DNA of 64,000 nucleotides. It comes from Methanobacteriota archaeon. GTDB lineage: Archaea; Halobacteriota; Methanomicrobia; Methanomicrobiales; Methanoculleaceae. Below are positions 24,155 to 33,082 of this stretch, one piece after another. The first letter of the stretch is position 1. Each line of letters begins with the position of its first letter. Below the pieces are notes generated by a model. That model had not been told where the DNA came from. It ran no database searches and worked only from the letters and a program-made list of their open reading frames with translations. Made by a program: the position numbers and the translations under genes. The DNA lies in the NCBI GenBank assembly GCA_016841955.1, contig JAENYE010000007.1, forward strand, positions 1 to 64,000. The letters run 5' to 3'.

Positions 24155-26951
24155 TGTAACTTTCTACAGATATTTTCCCGAGACCTTGGACAAAGAGACA
24201 CTCCAATACCTTCTCGTCGGTCGACAGAAACTCCTCGATAGTCTGCTGAAAGAAGTGGATCAGGCGTCTCAAAGCGGAACGCCACGTTTTTTCCTCCTTG
24301 TCGGGCCCCGTGGCATCGGAAAATCCCATCTAATGACTCTGTTATACCATAGGGTAAGCGATGAACTCTCTGAACAGATGATCCCCGTAAAACTTGCAGA
24401 GGAGGAGTATTCAATATTCAGAGCGTCCGATTTCTTTTTAAGATTATTAGAAGAGATGAAAATCGGCATCTCGGATGTAATAGCACTTGAAGAAGATCGG
24501 CTGATTCGTGATGTTGCAGTTGATAAACTTAAAGAGGTTGCATCAGCTGAGGGAAAACAGATTGCGATATTCGTTGAAAATCTGCACGAACTCTTCAAGC
24601 AGATGGATAAACGCGAGATCCAGGCATTAAGATCGATATTCCAGCAAACAAATGTTTTTTCAGTATTTGCTTCGGCACCCCTGATCTTCCCCGACGTATC
24701 GGATCATGACGAGCCTTTTTACAATTTCTTCCAGATCTTTCATCTTCAGGAACTTAAACGCGCTGAAGTCAAAGAGTTAATGAAAAGGGTTGCACGAGTC
24801 GACGGCAATACTGCCTTCATCGAGAACTTCCAGGATTACGAACCCAAAATCGAGGGTCTTTCCCATCTCATCGGCGGTAGCCCGCGCCTAGTTGTCTTGT
24901 TTTATGAAATCATTTCTAGAGGCGAGATAGATGATGTGGAGAAAATTTTTTTCAAGATGATGGATGAGCATACGCCATATTACCAAGAAATATTTCAGAT
25001 GCTTACGGGACAGCGAAGGATTATTTTTGACACGATCCTCAACTCAGAAACCCCCCTTACGCCAAAAAACATCGCAAAACGTTCCCGACTAGATGCGGCG
25101 ACAGTTAACGCACAGCTCAGAAGATTGGAGATGGACGGGTACGTCATCTCTCACCCGATGAAGAAAAGGACATCATATGAAGTCCGGGAGCGTCTTTTCA
25201 GGCTGTGGCGAGCGATGCGGAAACCACTCGGAAGAGACCGTATATTCATCTTTATCGAGTTTTTAAAAACCTGGTACAGCCCGGATGAGCGAGCGGCAGC
25301 CTTTGAGATGAAATTGCGTGAGTTAGAGTCCGGGAATAAAAACGTATTGAAAGAACTCTGCTATTATGCAGAAAGCCTAACGCCGGAATATGGGGCAAAA
25401 TACATTCCGGAACTTTCTAATATACTCTCAGAGTTGGGGGAGTTAGATGAAGCATCATACTTTTCAAAGAAGTTTAATGGTGTTACAAAATCCGTAGATA
25501 AGGATGCGAGAGAGGAATTTTTAAGTAAAGGCGAAGAATTATTAATGAAGAACCAAGATTCGGAAGCGATCTTATGTTTTGAAAGAGCTTTAGCAATTAA
25601 TCCAAGAAATGAAATGGCATACACTGGTAAGGGCTTAGCACAATTAAAATTGGCTATGTATGATGAGGCCATTGAATCCTTTACCAGTGCTTTGAAAATA
25701 AATAATAAAAATCATTTTGGCCTTTTAGGCAAAGGATTGGCTCTGCAAAACCTGGGAAATTTTGAAGAAGCACTGGAAGCATATAATGAAAATATAGAAT
25801 TTCATCCAAATGATGAATTGACATACATCCATGAATTGACATACATCTGTAAAGGGAATCTACTGGAGACAATGGATAGAAACAAAGAGGCGCTGGAATC
25901 GTATAATCGGGCTCTTGAAATAAATCCGCTGAATACAACTGGACTTTTTGCAGAGGGTAGTCTGTTCCTCAAGATGGAGGAATATGAAGAAGCATTGAAA
26001 TGTTTTAATAAAGGACTTGAGGTTAATCCTGATAATGTTCGGTTGCTCGTCAAGATTGGGTCGATTCTAGCGATAAGGGAGGAATATGAAGTTGCCTTAC
26101 AAATGTTAGACAAAGCACTAAACATTGATCCAAAAGACGGATATGCAATAATTGACAAGTGCAAACTACTACTCTGTCTTGGCAAATGTGAGGAATTATT
26201 CGAGTTTGTAAAAAACACATCGAATAATTATCCAGAAGATGCTGATATATTAGCACTCGTAGGGTGCATTCTTACCGTGACAGGTAGAACTGATGAAGGT
26301 CTCGAGTACATCCAAAAAAGCCTTGATATAAGTCCGGAGAGTCAGTTTACTCACAATGTGCTCCCAATAATAGCGTCAAAATTCAGAAATTCTGCATCAG
26401 CAATTACAATAATACATAAAGCATTGAAGTATTCAAGGGATAAAAATGTACAAAATCAGCTAAAGTTAGCTTTGATAAATTCTTATATTATAGCCGGAAA
26501 GCGAAATGATGCGCTGATGGAGATCGAAATAATAGAGGGGCAATTAGCAGATGTTGATCAATTAACGCAATTTATGCATCTTTGCCTGACTCTCGCACGA
26601 GAGGAATTATTGGAAGGAAACCAGACAAACGGCTTGCGCTTAATAAAGATTGCATATACTCAAGCTGATCGTTTAGAGCCGAGTTTAGTGAAAAAAATTA
26701 CAATAGATTTCCTGAAAAAGATCATCGAAGAGGGACAAGTCTCTGTGATAAAAAGTGCCGTTAACGAAATAATTATATTCAAGGGCACTGAATTTCAGTG
26801 GTTCCTGAAACCGGTTGCGAATGCCATAGAAATTATCGAAACAAAAGATACAAAACTGTATTACACTAAACTCCAATCAGAAGAGAGGGAGGTCGTTGCC
26901 GACATTGTTCAAAAAATTACGAAGTCTGATGAATTATTACCGAAACTCTAA
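24138..26951 (+). CDS. STAND ATPase with winged helix and TPR domain
   Basis: A 937-residue protein. Walker A GPRGIGKS is at residues 56-63, the Walker B-like IAIFVENLHELF near 140, and a winged helix at about 295-360 (LTPKNIAKRSRLDAATVNAQ). Residues ~450-780 carry about seven tetratricopeptide repeats (for example AILCFERALAINPRNEMAY, EALESYNRALEINP, EALKCFNKGLEVNPDN). The C-terminal ~130 residues match the end of the second copy. An 18-nt tandem duplication (25813-25848) doubles six residues in a TPR. STAND proteins usually sense a ligand through repeats and oligomerise to activate an effector. Codon use is markedly AT-rich through the TPR region, unlike the conserved ends. Confidence 0.88.
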   Translation: MPTSSSVTFYRYFPETLDKETLQYLLVGRQKLLDSLLKEVDQASQSGTPRFFLLVGPRGIGKSHLMTLLYHRVSDELSEQMIPVKLAEEEYSIFRASDFFLRLLEEMKIGISDVIALEEDRLIRDVAVDKLKEVASAEGKQIAIFVENLHELFKQMDKREIQALRSIFQQTNVFSVFASAPLIFPDVSDHDEPFYNFFQIFHLQELKRAEVKELMKRVARVDGNTAFIENFQDYEPKIEGLSHLIGGSPRLVVLFYEIISRGEIDDVEKIFFKMMDEHTPYYQEIFQMLTGQRRIIFDTILNSETPLTPKNIAKRSRLDAATVNAQLRRLEMDGYVISHPMKKRTSYEVRERLFRLWRAMRKPLGRDRIFIFIEFLKTWYSPDERAAAFEMKLRELESGNKNVLKELCYYAESLTPEYGAKYIPELSNILSELGELDEASYFSKKFNGVTKSVDKDAREEFLSKGEELLMKNQDSEAILCFERALAINPRNEMAYTGKGLAQLKLAMYDEAIESFTSALKINNKNHFGLLGKGLALQNLGNFEEALEAYNENIEFHPNDELTYIHELTYICKGNLLETMDRNKEALESYNRALEINPLNTTGLFAEGSLFLKMEEYEEALKCFNKGLEVNPDNVRLLVKIGSILAIREEYEVALQMLDKALNIDPKDGYAIIDKCKLLLCLGKCEELFEFVKNTSNNYPEDADILALVGCILTVTGRTDEGLEYIQKSLDISPESQFTHNVLPIIASKFRNSASAITIIHKALKYSRDKNVQNQLKLALINSYIIAGKRNDALMEIEIIEGQLADVDQLTQFMHLCLTLAREELLEGNQTNGLRLIKIAYTQADRLEPSLVKKITIDFLKKIIEEGQVSVIKSAVNEIIIFKGTEFQWFLKPVANAIEIIETKDTKLYYTKLQSEEREVVADIVQKITKSDELLPKL

Positions 26952-27184
26952 CAATTTTAATTTTTGACTACCATTGCAGATTACGCTTCTGCATTTTGAT
27001 TTTGATCGACGACGATCCTATTATCACGTCTCGGCGATTTTTGACGGCTTCGGCGGCCCGGCAGAGGATGAAGGGGCGACCGCTCGGTATCAGGCGGATA
27101 CCTTCGGGCGGGGAGTTGTGGGTATTCGACCGTGACGGGCGGCGGTATGTCTTCGGCGGAAAGCGGTAAAGAGGGGGTATAACA
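26952..27184. other. Intergenic with GC-rich fragment
   Basis: About 230 nt. A 33-codon frame at 27068-27169 (MKGRPLGIRRIPSGGELW...) is GC-rich and ends FDRDGRRYVFGGKR, looking like the tail of a lost gene. No intact gene. Confidence 0.35.
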
Positions 27185-27343
27185 ATGAGAGAACCTAAAG
27201 GTTGGTGGCGTATTGCAGTTTCGAACGGAGTATTAAAAAGACTTGACGATATTCGCGAGAAACTGGAGAAGTCAAGTGAAAGTCAGGAAAAGGTTTCATA
27301 TAATCGCGTCATTGAAGTTCTAGTAAAAACTACAGTGCTTTAA
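27185..27343 (+). CDS. Small basic protein, possible ribbon-helix-helix regulator
   Basis: A 52-residue protein (MREPKGWWRIAVSNGVLKRL, then DDIREKLEKSS, ending NRVIEVLVKTTVL). The pattern of one strand followed by two helices with a final YNRVIEVLV helix resembles ribbon-helix-helix DNA-binding proteins and small antitoxins. Its stop is 25 nt before the caspase-like gene on the same strand, so it could be the regulator or inhibitor of that gene. Too short for secure assignment. Confidence 0.55.
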   Translation: MREPKGWWRIAVSNGVLKRLDDIREKLEKSSESQEKVSYNRVIEVLVKTTVL

Positions 27344-27368
27344 GCGATGAGAGAAAATAACTCTACTA

Positions 27369-28118
27369 ATGGATAAAGAGGGAATTTACTACCGGAAATC
27401 GATATTCCGATCCCTTCGGGGTATAATATTTCTTTTTCTACTTATTGCTGTGACATTAATCAGTATATCGATCCTTTTTCATTCTGTAGACAGATTTTGG
27501 TTTTTTATAATCGGATTTGGAATAATACTAGTTCTGTTAATTGTGGCTAAATATGCAGTGATTTGTAGTGGTAAAATAAAATCCATTATTGGTGAGCAAA
27601 AAAAGAAAGATCCGGATATTAGATCGACTCCACATGATGCATTGATAATAGTTAAGTCTACGACTATTACCTGTTCCATTTTCTCCCCTGGAATTAAAAG
27701 GCTGATTTTTTTTCTCTTAAAAGAGAAATATCCATTTTACATTTACTATTGCAACAATCCTTCAGATTTTAAGGCAGTAATCGAGAACCCAAATGCAAAG
27801 TATCTATATATTTTTGGACATGGGTGGATGGGAGGTGTAACCTTCCAATTGAAAACGCCAATACAGTATCCATTTGTTGAATTACTAAAAGAAATCGGGT
27901 CATACCATCCTGAAAAGGCATATATTGCCCAGTTTAATTGTTGTACTCTTAATGACAATCTTTCAAATGAATCGTTACCCGAAGTATTGTTCAAAGAAAA
28001 TCTTTCAAGGAAAAAATACTACTTGACAAAACACAAAAGCAATATGCTTACGATAATCACCGGGATTCACAAAATCAGAGATGACATAAGAAATGCCCAC
28101 GATTCTACTTGTTCATAA
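27369..28118 (+). CDS. Membrane-anchored caspase/CHAT-like protein
   Basis: A 249-residue protein with two N-terminal membrane segments (about 17-37 and 43-61), a short linker, then a soluble domain. Residues 145-156 read YLYIFGHGWMGG and 185-195 read YIAQFNCCTLN. The His-Gly after a hydrophobic strand and the Cys after a second strand are the catalytic dyad positions of clan CD peptidases of the caspase/CHAT type (candidate His151 and Cys191 or Cys192). Such proteases are effectors in several bacterial and archaeal defence systems. The gene lies directly beside a STAND-TPR ATPase. Protease activity is inferred from these short motifs only. Confidence 0.6.
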   Translation: MDKEGIYYRKSIFRSLRGIIFLFLLIAVTLISISILFHSVDRFWFFIIGFGIILVLLIVAKYAVICSGKIKSIIGEQKKKDPDIRSTPHDALIIVKSTTITCSIFSPGIKRLIFFLLKEKYPFYIYYCNNPSDFKAVIENPNAKYLYIFGHGWMGGVTFQLKTPIQYPFVELLKEIGSYHPEKAYIAQFNCCTLNDNLSNESLPEVLFKENLSRKKYYLTKHKSNMLTIITGIHKIRDDIRNAHDSTCS

Positions 28119-28276
28119 CATGGCAATTCTTTTAAATTTAAGTGAATTACCTCGCCTGCCCTGATTTCATTGTTACTATTCTTATTTCAATCATTGAATA
28201 GAAGACCCAAATATGGACATAATTACGGGTGTCCTGGCGGCGGACTGCGTGCCATTTGCTACCTTCTCGTTCATCG
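28119..28276. other. Junction between the caspase-like gene and the decayed ATPase copy
   Basis: About 160 nt without a gene. Homology to the first ATPase gene begins abruptly near 28277, so a recombination breakpoint lies at or just before that position. Confidence 0.4.
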
Positions 28277-28781
28277 TTCTGGTTCCGGCGGCTGCGGCAG
28301 GACTCGCCCGGAGTGAGGTTCATCGTCGGAGGCTCGGTCAGCATCGACCCCGTCGTCTACGGCGTCGGCGGAACCCCGGTCATCAACGACTTCCGGAGGA
28401 TCACCCTCGGCGGGTTCGAAAAAGATGTCGCCCTCCCCGGCGCTGGTCGAGAGGGTCTACAACAAACGAATCCTCGGCAGCGAGGGGCGCCACTACTTCG
28501 AGCATTACTCGCGCCGTCTCCAGATCACCTACTCTGATCAGGAAGCAAAAGCCGCACGCGCCATCTTAAGCAGGGTGAGTGCCGCAGAATCCCTGCCTGT
28601 GGCCATCGCATACGATATCTTCAGGAGGAGCACCGCATCAGAGAGCGAAGATGCGTTTTTGGCGCTGCTGGCGCAGTTGAACCACGATTTTTACGTCACC
28701 ATGGATACTCCCGGCGAGTTGCGGTTCTACTCGAAGATGCTCCGGGACTGGTGGAGGATTTACCATGCCAGCATCGGGTAG
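28277..28781 (+). pseudogene. Decayed second copy of the archaeal ATPase
   Basis: The sequence resumes the ATPase at 22967 from about residue 184 (FRRLRQDSPGVRFIVGG, then SVSIDPVVYGVGGTPVIND). It then lacks about 66 residues: DVAL is joined to PSPALVERVYNKRILGSEGR in a shifted frame near 28435, and the remainder continues to YSKMLRDWWRIYHASIG. The N-terminal half with Walker A is missing. The overlap of its end with the next gene (17 nt) is the same as in the intact pair. Confidence 0.85.
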
Positions 28782-30429
28782 TGCAGCCGTCTACCGCTAC
28801 TTCCCGGGGGCGCTGGATAAAGAAACGCTCCGGTACCTCCTCGTCGGCCGGGAGAAGCTCCTGGAGGACATGCTGAAAGAACTGGATCAGGCGTCCCATA
28901 GCGGAACGCCGCGGTTCTTCCTCCTGACCGGCTCCCACGGCGCCGGAAAATCGCACCTGCTGAGCCTGCTCTACCACAGGGTTCACGACGAGCTCTCCGG
29001 GCGGATAATCCCCGTGAAACTTGCGGAAGAGGAGTATTCGATATTCAGGACGTCCGACTTCTTCTTGAGGGTGCTCGAGGAGATGGGGGTCGATACTTCG
29101 GAGATCGTCGCGCTCAACGACGACCCCCTGATCCGCGACGCCGCGGTCGATAAGCTCGCTGAAGCGGCCACTGGAAGACAGATCGCGATATTCGTCGATA
29201 ACGTGCACGAACTCTTCACCCAGATGGATAAGAGTGAGATCCGGGCGCTGCGATCGATATTCCAGCGGAGCGATCTCTTTTCGGTGGTCGCGTCGGCATC
29301 GTCGATCTTCCCCGGGATATCGGATCACGACGAGCCCTTCTACAATTTCTTCCGGGTCTTCCACCTCCGGGGACTCGAACCCGCCGAAGCGAAGGAACTC
29401 ATGAAGAGGGTCGCACGGCTGGACGGCAACACCGCCTTCATCGAGAACTTCCGGGATTACGAGCCCGGTATCGAGGGACTGCTGCACCTCGTCGGCGGCA
29501 GCCCGCGGCTGGCCGTCCAGGTGTACGAGACCGTTTCGAGAGGCGGGACCGATGATATGGGGGCCGTCTTCTTCAGGATGATGGACGAGCACACGCCCTA
29601 CTACCGGGAGGTGTTCGGGAGGCTTCCCGGGCAGCGGAGGATCATCTTCGATACCGTTCTCAGCGCGGATACCCCCATTACGCCGAAGGACATCGCGGAG
29701 CGCGCCCGGCTGAACCCGGCGACGGTGAACGCGCAGCTCCGGAGGCTGGAGGCGGACGGGTACGTAGTCTCCCGCCCGATGAAGAAGAGGACGTCGTATG
29801 AAGTCCGTGACCGCCTCTTCTGGCTCTGGCGGGCGATGCGCGGATCGGCCGGCCGGGACAGGATAGGAACCTTCATCGAGTTTTTGGAAGCCTGGCACGA
29901 GCGGCCGGCGGTCCCCCGGGAGTTCCTGGGAGTCATGGAGGGCGAACCCCTGCAGGAGCCTTCGGCCTCGTATACCGCCGGGGAACGAGCCGATGCGCTG
30001 GCGGCGATCGGGAAGGCGCAACCGGGAGAACCGGACGAGACAGCGCAATTAATGCAGATCGCGCTCGATCTCGCGTGGGAGGAGCTCCTGGACGGAAACG
30101 AGACGAACGGCCTCTCCCTGATTGCCATGGCGTATACGCACGCGGATCGCCTGGACCCGGACACGGTGCAGCGGGTTACAGCGGGTTTCCTGAAAGGGAT
30201 CATCGGGAAGGGGCAGGTCTCCGTGATCAAAAGCGCCGTTCGCGAGATCATCGCGTCCGGGGGTGTCGGGCTTGAGGGGTTCTTAAAGCCAGTCATGGAT
30301 GCCGTAGAGATCGTCGAGGCGAGCGATACGAGGCTGTACTATACGAGACTGCAGCCGGAAGAGAGAGCGGTCGTTGCCGGGATTGTCCGGGTGATCACGA
30401 AGTCGGAAGATCTGGTGCCGGGGATTTAG
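28765..30429 (+). CDS. STAND ATPase, second copy without TPR repeats
   Basis: A 554-residue GC-rich relative of the 937-residue protein. Residues 1-370 match its N-terminal part: Walker A GSHGAGKS, IAIFVDNVHELF, and the winged helix ITPKDIAERARLNPATVNAQ. The C-terminal ~120 residues also match (NETNGLSLIAMAYTHADRL to TKSEDLVPGI). The TPR block present in the first copy is absent; only about 50 residues of other sequence occupy its place. It probably retains ATPase function, but its partner gene is broken, so it may be an orphan. Codons are strongly GC3-rich, close to host genes. Confidence 0.85.
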   Translation: MPASGSAAVYRYFPGALDKETLRYLLVGREKLLEDMLKELDQASHSGTPRFFLLTGSHGAGKSHLLSLLYHRVHDELSGRIIPVKLAEEEYSIFRTSDFFLRVLEEMGVDTSEIVALNDDPLIRDAAVDKLAEAATGRQIAIFVDNVHELFTQMDKSEIRALRSIFQRSDLFSVVASASSIFPGISDHDEPFYNFFRVFHLRGLEPAEAKELMKRVARLDGNTAFIENFRDYEPGIEGLLHLVGGSPRLAVQVYETVSRGGTDDMGAVFFRMMDEHTPYYREVFGRLPGQRRIIFDTVLSADTPITPKDIAERARLNPATVNAQLRRLEADGYVVSRPMKKRTSYEVRDRLFWLWRAMRGSAGRDRIGTFIEFLEAWHERPAVPREFLGVMEGEPLQEPSASYTAGERADALAAIGKAQPGEPDETAQLMQIALDLAWEELLDGNETNGLSLIAMAYTHADRLDPDTVQRVTAGFLKGIIGKGQVSVIKSAVREIIASGGVGLEGFLKPVMDAVEIVEASDTRLYYTRLQPEERAVVAGIVRVITKSEDLVPGI

Positions 30430-30475
30430 GTTCTACCGGTTTGAGGGCGTATGGGGTCCGGCCCGGGTGCGGGCG

Positions 30476-30572
30476 AGGTCTTTCGTGCCGGCGCCCCTTC
30501 ACCGCTCTCCCCGGAGGTGACGCATCCGGGCAAGCGTCGGCACGGTGATGGTATCCCGGCATGCCTTCGAAA
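30476..30572 (-). pseudogene. hicB-like fragment 1
   Basis: Minus-strand DNA reading DTITVPTL, then with a one-base insertion PGCVTSGESGEGAPARK, matches the conserved GYTVTVPxLPGCVTxGE centre of HicB antitoxins and closely resembles the fragment at 45.2 kb at the DNA level. No N- or C-terminal part and no start codon. Confidence 0.6.
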
Positions 30573-30605
30573 GAAAACCCCCGGGGATCGCCCAGTTAGT
30601 TCGAT

Positions 30606-30653
30606 TATACTCCAACAAAAACAAACATTTATGCTAGAGTATAGTCCAACAAA
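30606..30653 (+). repeat. Direct repeat TATAnTCCAACAAA in the DUF4143 ATPase promoter
   Basis: TATACTCCAACAAA (30606-30619) and TATAGTCCAACAAA (30640-30653) differ at one base and are 34 bp apart, straddling the likely transcription start of the gene at 30658. A repeated 14-mer at this site suggests a regulator-binding pair. Confidence 0.6.
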
Positions 30654-30657
30654 CCAT

Positions 30658-31947
30658 ATGCCCTCAGTCCTCGACCTCCTGACCGCCCTCAACCCCTGGT
30701 GGAGCGGCAGGCCCTTCGAAGCGGGTATACGGCGGGAGAAGTACTTCACGAAGATACAGAAGTATCTTGGGACCGGGGAGATCGTTGTCCTGACGGGGGT
30801 GCGCCGTTCGGGCAAAACGACGCTCCTTTTCCAGATCATCGACGACCTTATCCGCAACCGCCGGGTCGACCCGCGGTCGATACTCTTTGTGAACTGCGAC
30901 GAGCCGGAGATTGCCCGCCTCGAAAATCCGCTCGAGACCCTGCTTGAGACTTACCGCAGGGACGTGTACGGCGGTGACGCGGCCTACCTCATCCTCGATG
31001 AAATCCAGACAATCGATGGGTGGGAGCGGTGGGTAAAATCACTCTACGACCGGAAGCAGTTCACCATCATCATATCCGGTTCGACGTCATACCTCCTCGA
31101 TTCAAACCTCTCGACGCTCATTGCCGGGCGGTATCTCCCGATCCATGTCTACCCGCTCGACTTTGCGGAATACGTGGCCTTCTCGGGCGAGGACCTGCCG
31201 CACGACCCCGTCGCGCTCGCGTCGGCGAAGTACCGGCTCCTGCACCTGCTCGGCGAGTATCTCAGGGAAGGGGGCTTTCCGCAGGTCGTCCTTTTGGACG
31301 ACGAAGCGATCCGGCGGGACCAGTTGAAAGCATACTACGACAGCATCGTCTATCGCGACATCGTGCGGGTCAACGAGGTGCGAAACCAGAAGGCGCTCGG
31401 CGATCTGCTTACATACTGCATGACGAACGTAACCTCGCTCTACTCCTACCGGAACCTCCAGGAGGTGCTCGGCATTGATTTCGAGACCATCAAGGAGTAT
31501 CTCTACTACGCGGAGAAGGCGAAAATCCTCTTTGAGGTCCAGTACTTCAGTTATTCGCTGAAAACGCAGAGCAGGAACAACAAAAAGATCTACTGCATCG
31601 ACAACGGTCTCCGGAATGCCGTATCGTTTCAGTTCTCGGAAGACGAAGGAAGGCTTGCGGAGAACCTCGTCTTCATCGAACTTAAGAAGCAGGGTCGTGA
31701 GATCTACTACTGGAAGAAACAGGGTGAAGTCGATTTCGTCGTTAAAAATCCCGACCGGTCGCTGACGGCCATCAACGTCTCCTACACGGGCGCCCTCCCT
31801 ATCCGGGGGGAAAAAGCACTGCTTGAGTTTGCAAACCTCCACGGCTCCCGGGTGCGGGAGTGCATCCTTCTCACGAAAGACACAGAGAAGAGAGAGGGAG
31901 CGGTCCGGTACATCCCGCTCTGGAAGTGGCTGCTCGGCGCTGCCTGA
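30658..31947 (+). CDS. AAA ATPase with DUF4143 domain
   Basis: A 429-residue protein with Walker A GVRRSGKTT near residue 45, Walker B YLILDEIQTIDGWERWV, and the C-terminal DUF4143 block (EKAKILFEVQYFSYSLK, then IYCIDNGLRNAVSF, then ENLVFIELKKQGREIYYWK). This ATPase family is very common in methanogens, is often located in accessory regions, and its role is unknown. ATG 30658 is chosen; ATG 30631 (MLEYSPTNHM) is an alternative inside the promoter repeat. No operon partner. Confidence 0.85.
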   Translation: MPSVLDLLTALNPWWSGRPFEAGIRREKYFTKIQKYLGTGEIVVLTGVRRSGKTTLLFQIIDDLIRNRRVDPRSILFVNCDEPEIARLENPLETLLETYRRDVYGGDAAYLILDEIQTIDGWERWVKSLYDRKQFTIIISGSTSYLLDSNLSTLIAGRYLPIHVYPLDFAEYVAFSGEDLPHDPVALASAKYRLLHLLGEYLREGGFPQVVLLDDEAIRRDQLKAYYDSIVYRDIVRVNEVRNQKALGDLLTYCMTNVTSLYSYRNLQEVLGIDFETIKEYLYYAEKAKILFEVQYFSYSLKTQSRNNKKIYCIDNGLRNAVSFQFSEDEGRLAENLVFIELKKQGREIYYWKKQGEVDFVVKNPDRSLTAINVSYTGALPIRGEKALLEFANLHGSRVRECILLTKDTEKREGAVRYIPLWKWLLGAA

Positions 31948-32062
31948 CCGGCCGGAGTCGACCTTTGTCCGTTCAAACATCCCCGGGACGGGGAAATCGG
32001 AGATTTTCCTCACCAATACCCTGATGAAGCATTCGCACCCATACATTCCAGGAAGTACCGGG

Positions 32063-32818
32063 ATGGATCTTGAGACGTTCTTTGGGGATGAGGGAGTCGA
32101 CGTCTTCTCCTGGGTCGGCATCGAAGATCTCCCCGATGCGGACAGGGCATCGGTGCTGCAGTTCTTCCCGGCCGCCCGATCCGTGATCGTGTTCGGGAAG
32201 GAAGTCCCGGTCCCGGTGTACCGGATGCCGCAAAAAGAGAAGACCTGCCAGATGCTCCGGATTGCAGAGAGCCTGGACAGCGCTGCCGTCCGGCTTGCCG
32301 GCTGCCTGGATGCGGAACATATCCCGGCCCGCCACGTCCCGCTCTACCTGCCCGTCCGGATCGTTGACGGGAGGGTGCAGGGGGTCGTCCGGCTGAAGCA
32401 TATTGCAGCGGCCGGGGGGCTTGGGGAGATTGGAAAAAATACCGTTCTCCTCACTCCCCGATTCGGCCCGCGGCTGTTGATGAGCGGGGTTGTGGCCGGA
32501 TCTCCGGTTCAGGAAGCAGGAATTGGTGATGGGGCAGGAGATAACCCTGCGCCGCTCTGTACGGGATGCGGAGCCTGCATCCGGGCATGCCCGGAAGGGG
32601 CGATCGGCCCGGACGGTGTCGACGCGTTCCGGTGCCGGACCGTACGTGCATGGGTCCCGCCCCCGGTTGTCCCGGTCGTGAAGTGGCTGCTCCGGCGGCA
32701 GTTGCTGCTCAGGGGTATAGCCCCGCTTGCGCCGTTGATCGCCAGGACGGCAACGATCCGGTGCAGCCTCTGCGTCACCGGGTGCCCGGCATTTCCAGGA
32801 GTTGAGGGGGAGAGCTAA
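32063..32818 (+). CDS. QueG-like / 4Fe-4S ferredoxin-type protein
   Basis: A 251-residue protein. Its C-terminal half has two cysteine clusters: CTGCGACIRACPEGAI and CSLCVTGCPAFPG, the ligand pattern for two 4Fe-4S clusters. The N-terminal half (VFSWVGIEDLPDADRA, then AARSVIVFGKEVPVP) recalls epoxyqueuosine reductase-like cobalamin proteins (QueG superfamily) that occur as stand-alone reductases in methanogens and syntrophs. The ATG at 32024 is also possible; 32063 has AGGA upstream. Substrate unknown. Confidence 0.7.
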   Translation: MDLETFFGDEGVDVFSWVGIEDLPDADRASVLQFFPAARSVIVFGKEVPVPVYRMPQKEKTCQMLRIAESLDSAAVRLAGCLDAEHIPARHVPLYLPVRIVDGRVQGVVRLKHIAAAGGLGEIGKNTVLLTPRFGPRLLMSGVVAGSPVQEAGIGDGAGDNPAPLCTGCGACIRACPEGAIGPDGVDAFRCRTVRAWVPPPVVPVVKWLLRRQLLLRGIAPLAPLIARTATIRCSLCVTGCPAFPGVEGES

Positions 32819-33082
32819 GACCCGGACCTCTCCGCCGTGTATCCACCACGCGGATTGTTCCCCAACCCCTGTTGCACCGGATGTGGAACACTCATCAAGA
32901 ATACCCTTTCACGCCAATGTCCCCCTAATCGCCGGCCCCTGCTGGCCGCTCCATCACACCTGTAACTCGCGCACCTGGAATTATTATTCAATCCGTTTGA
33001 TATTTCGTTAAGTTCCTGTTCGATCCGTCTGAACGTGTTACAGAACCGATCATGCCTTTATCATCTGAATCTATGATAAAAC
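32819..33082. other. Intergenic, no gene seen
   Basis: Mixed composition. GCCTTTATCATCTG near 33054 could serve as promoter for the methyltransferase. No coding potential of note. Confidence 0.4.

Noticed and set aside
28696-30048. A 450-codon minus-strand frame over the second STAND gene
   Set aside because: The plus strand encodes an evident homologue of the first STAND copy; the antisense has no motifs.
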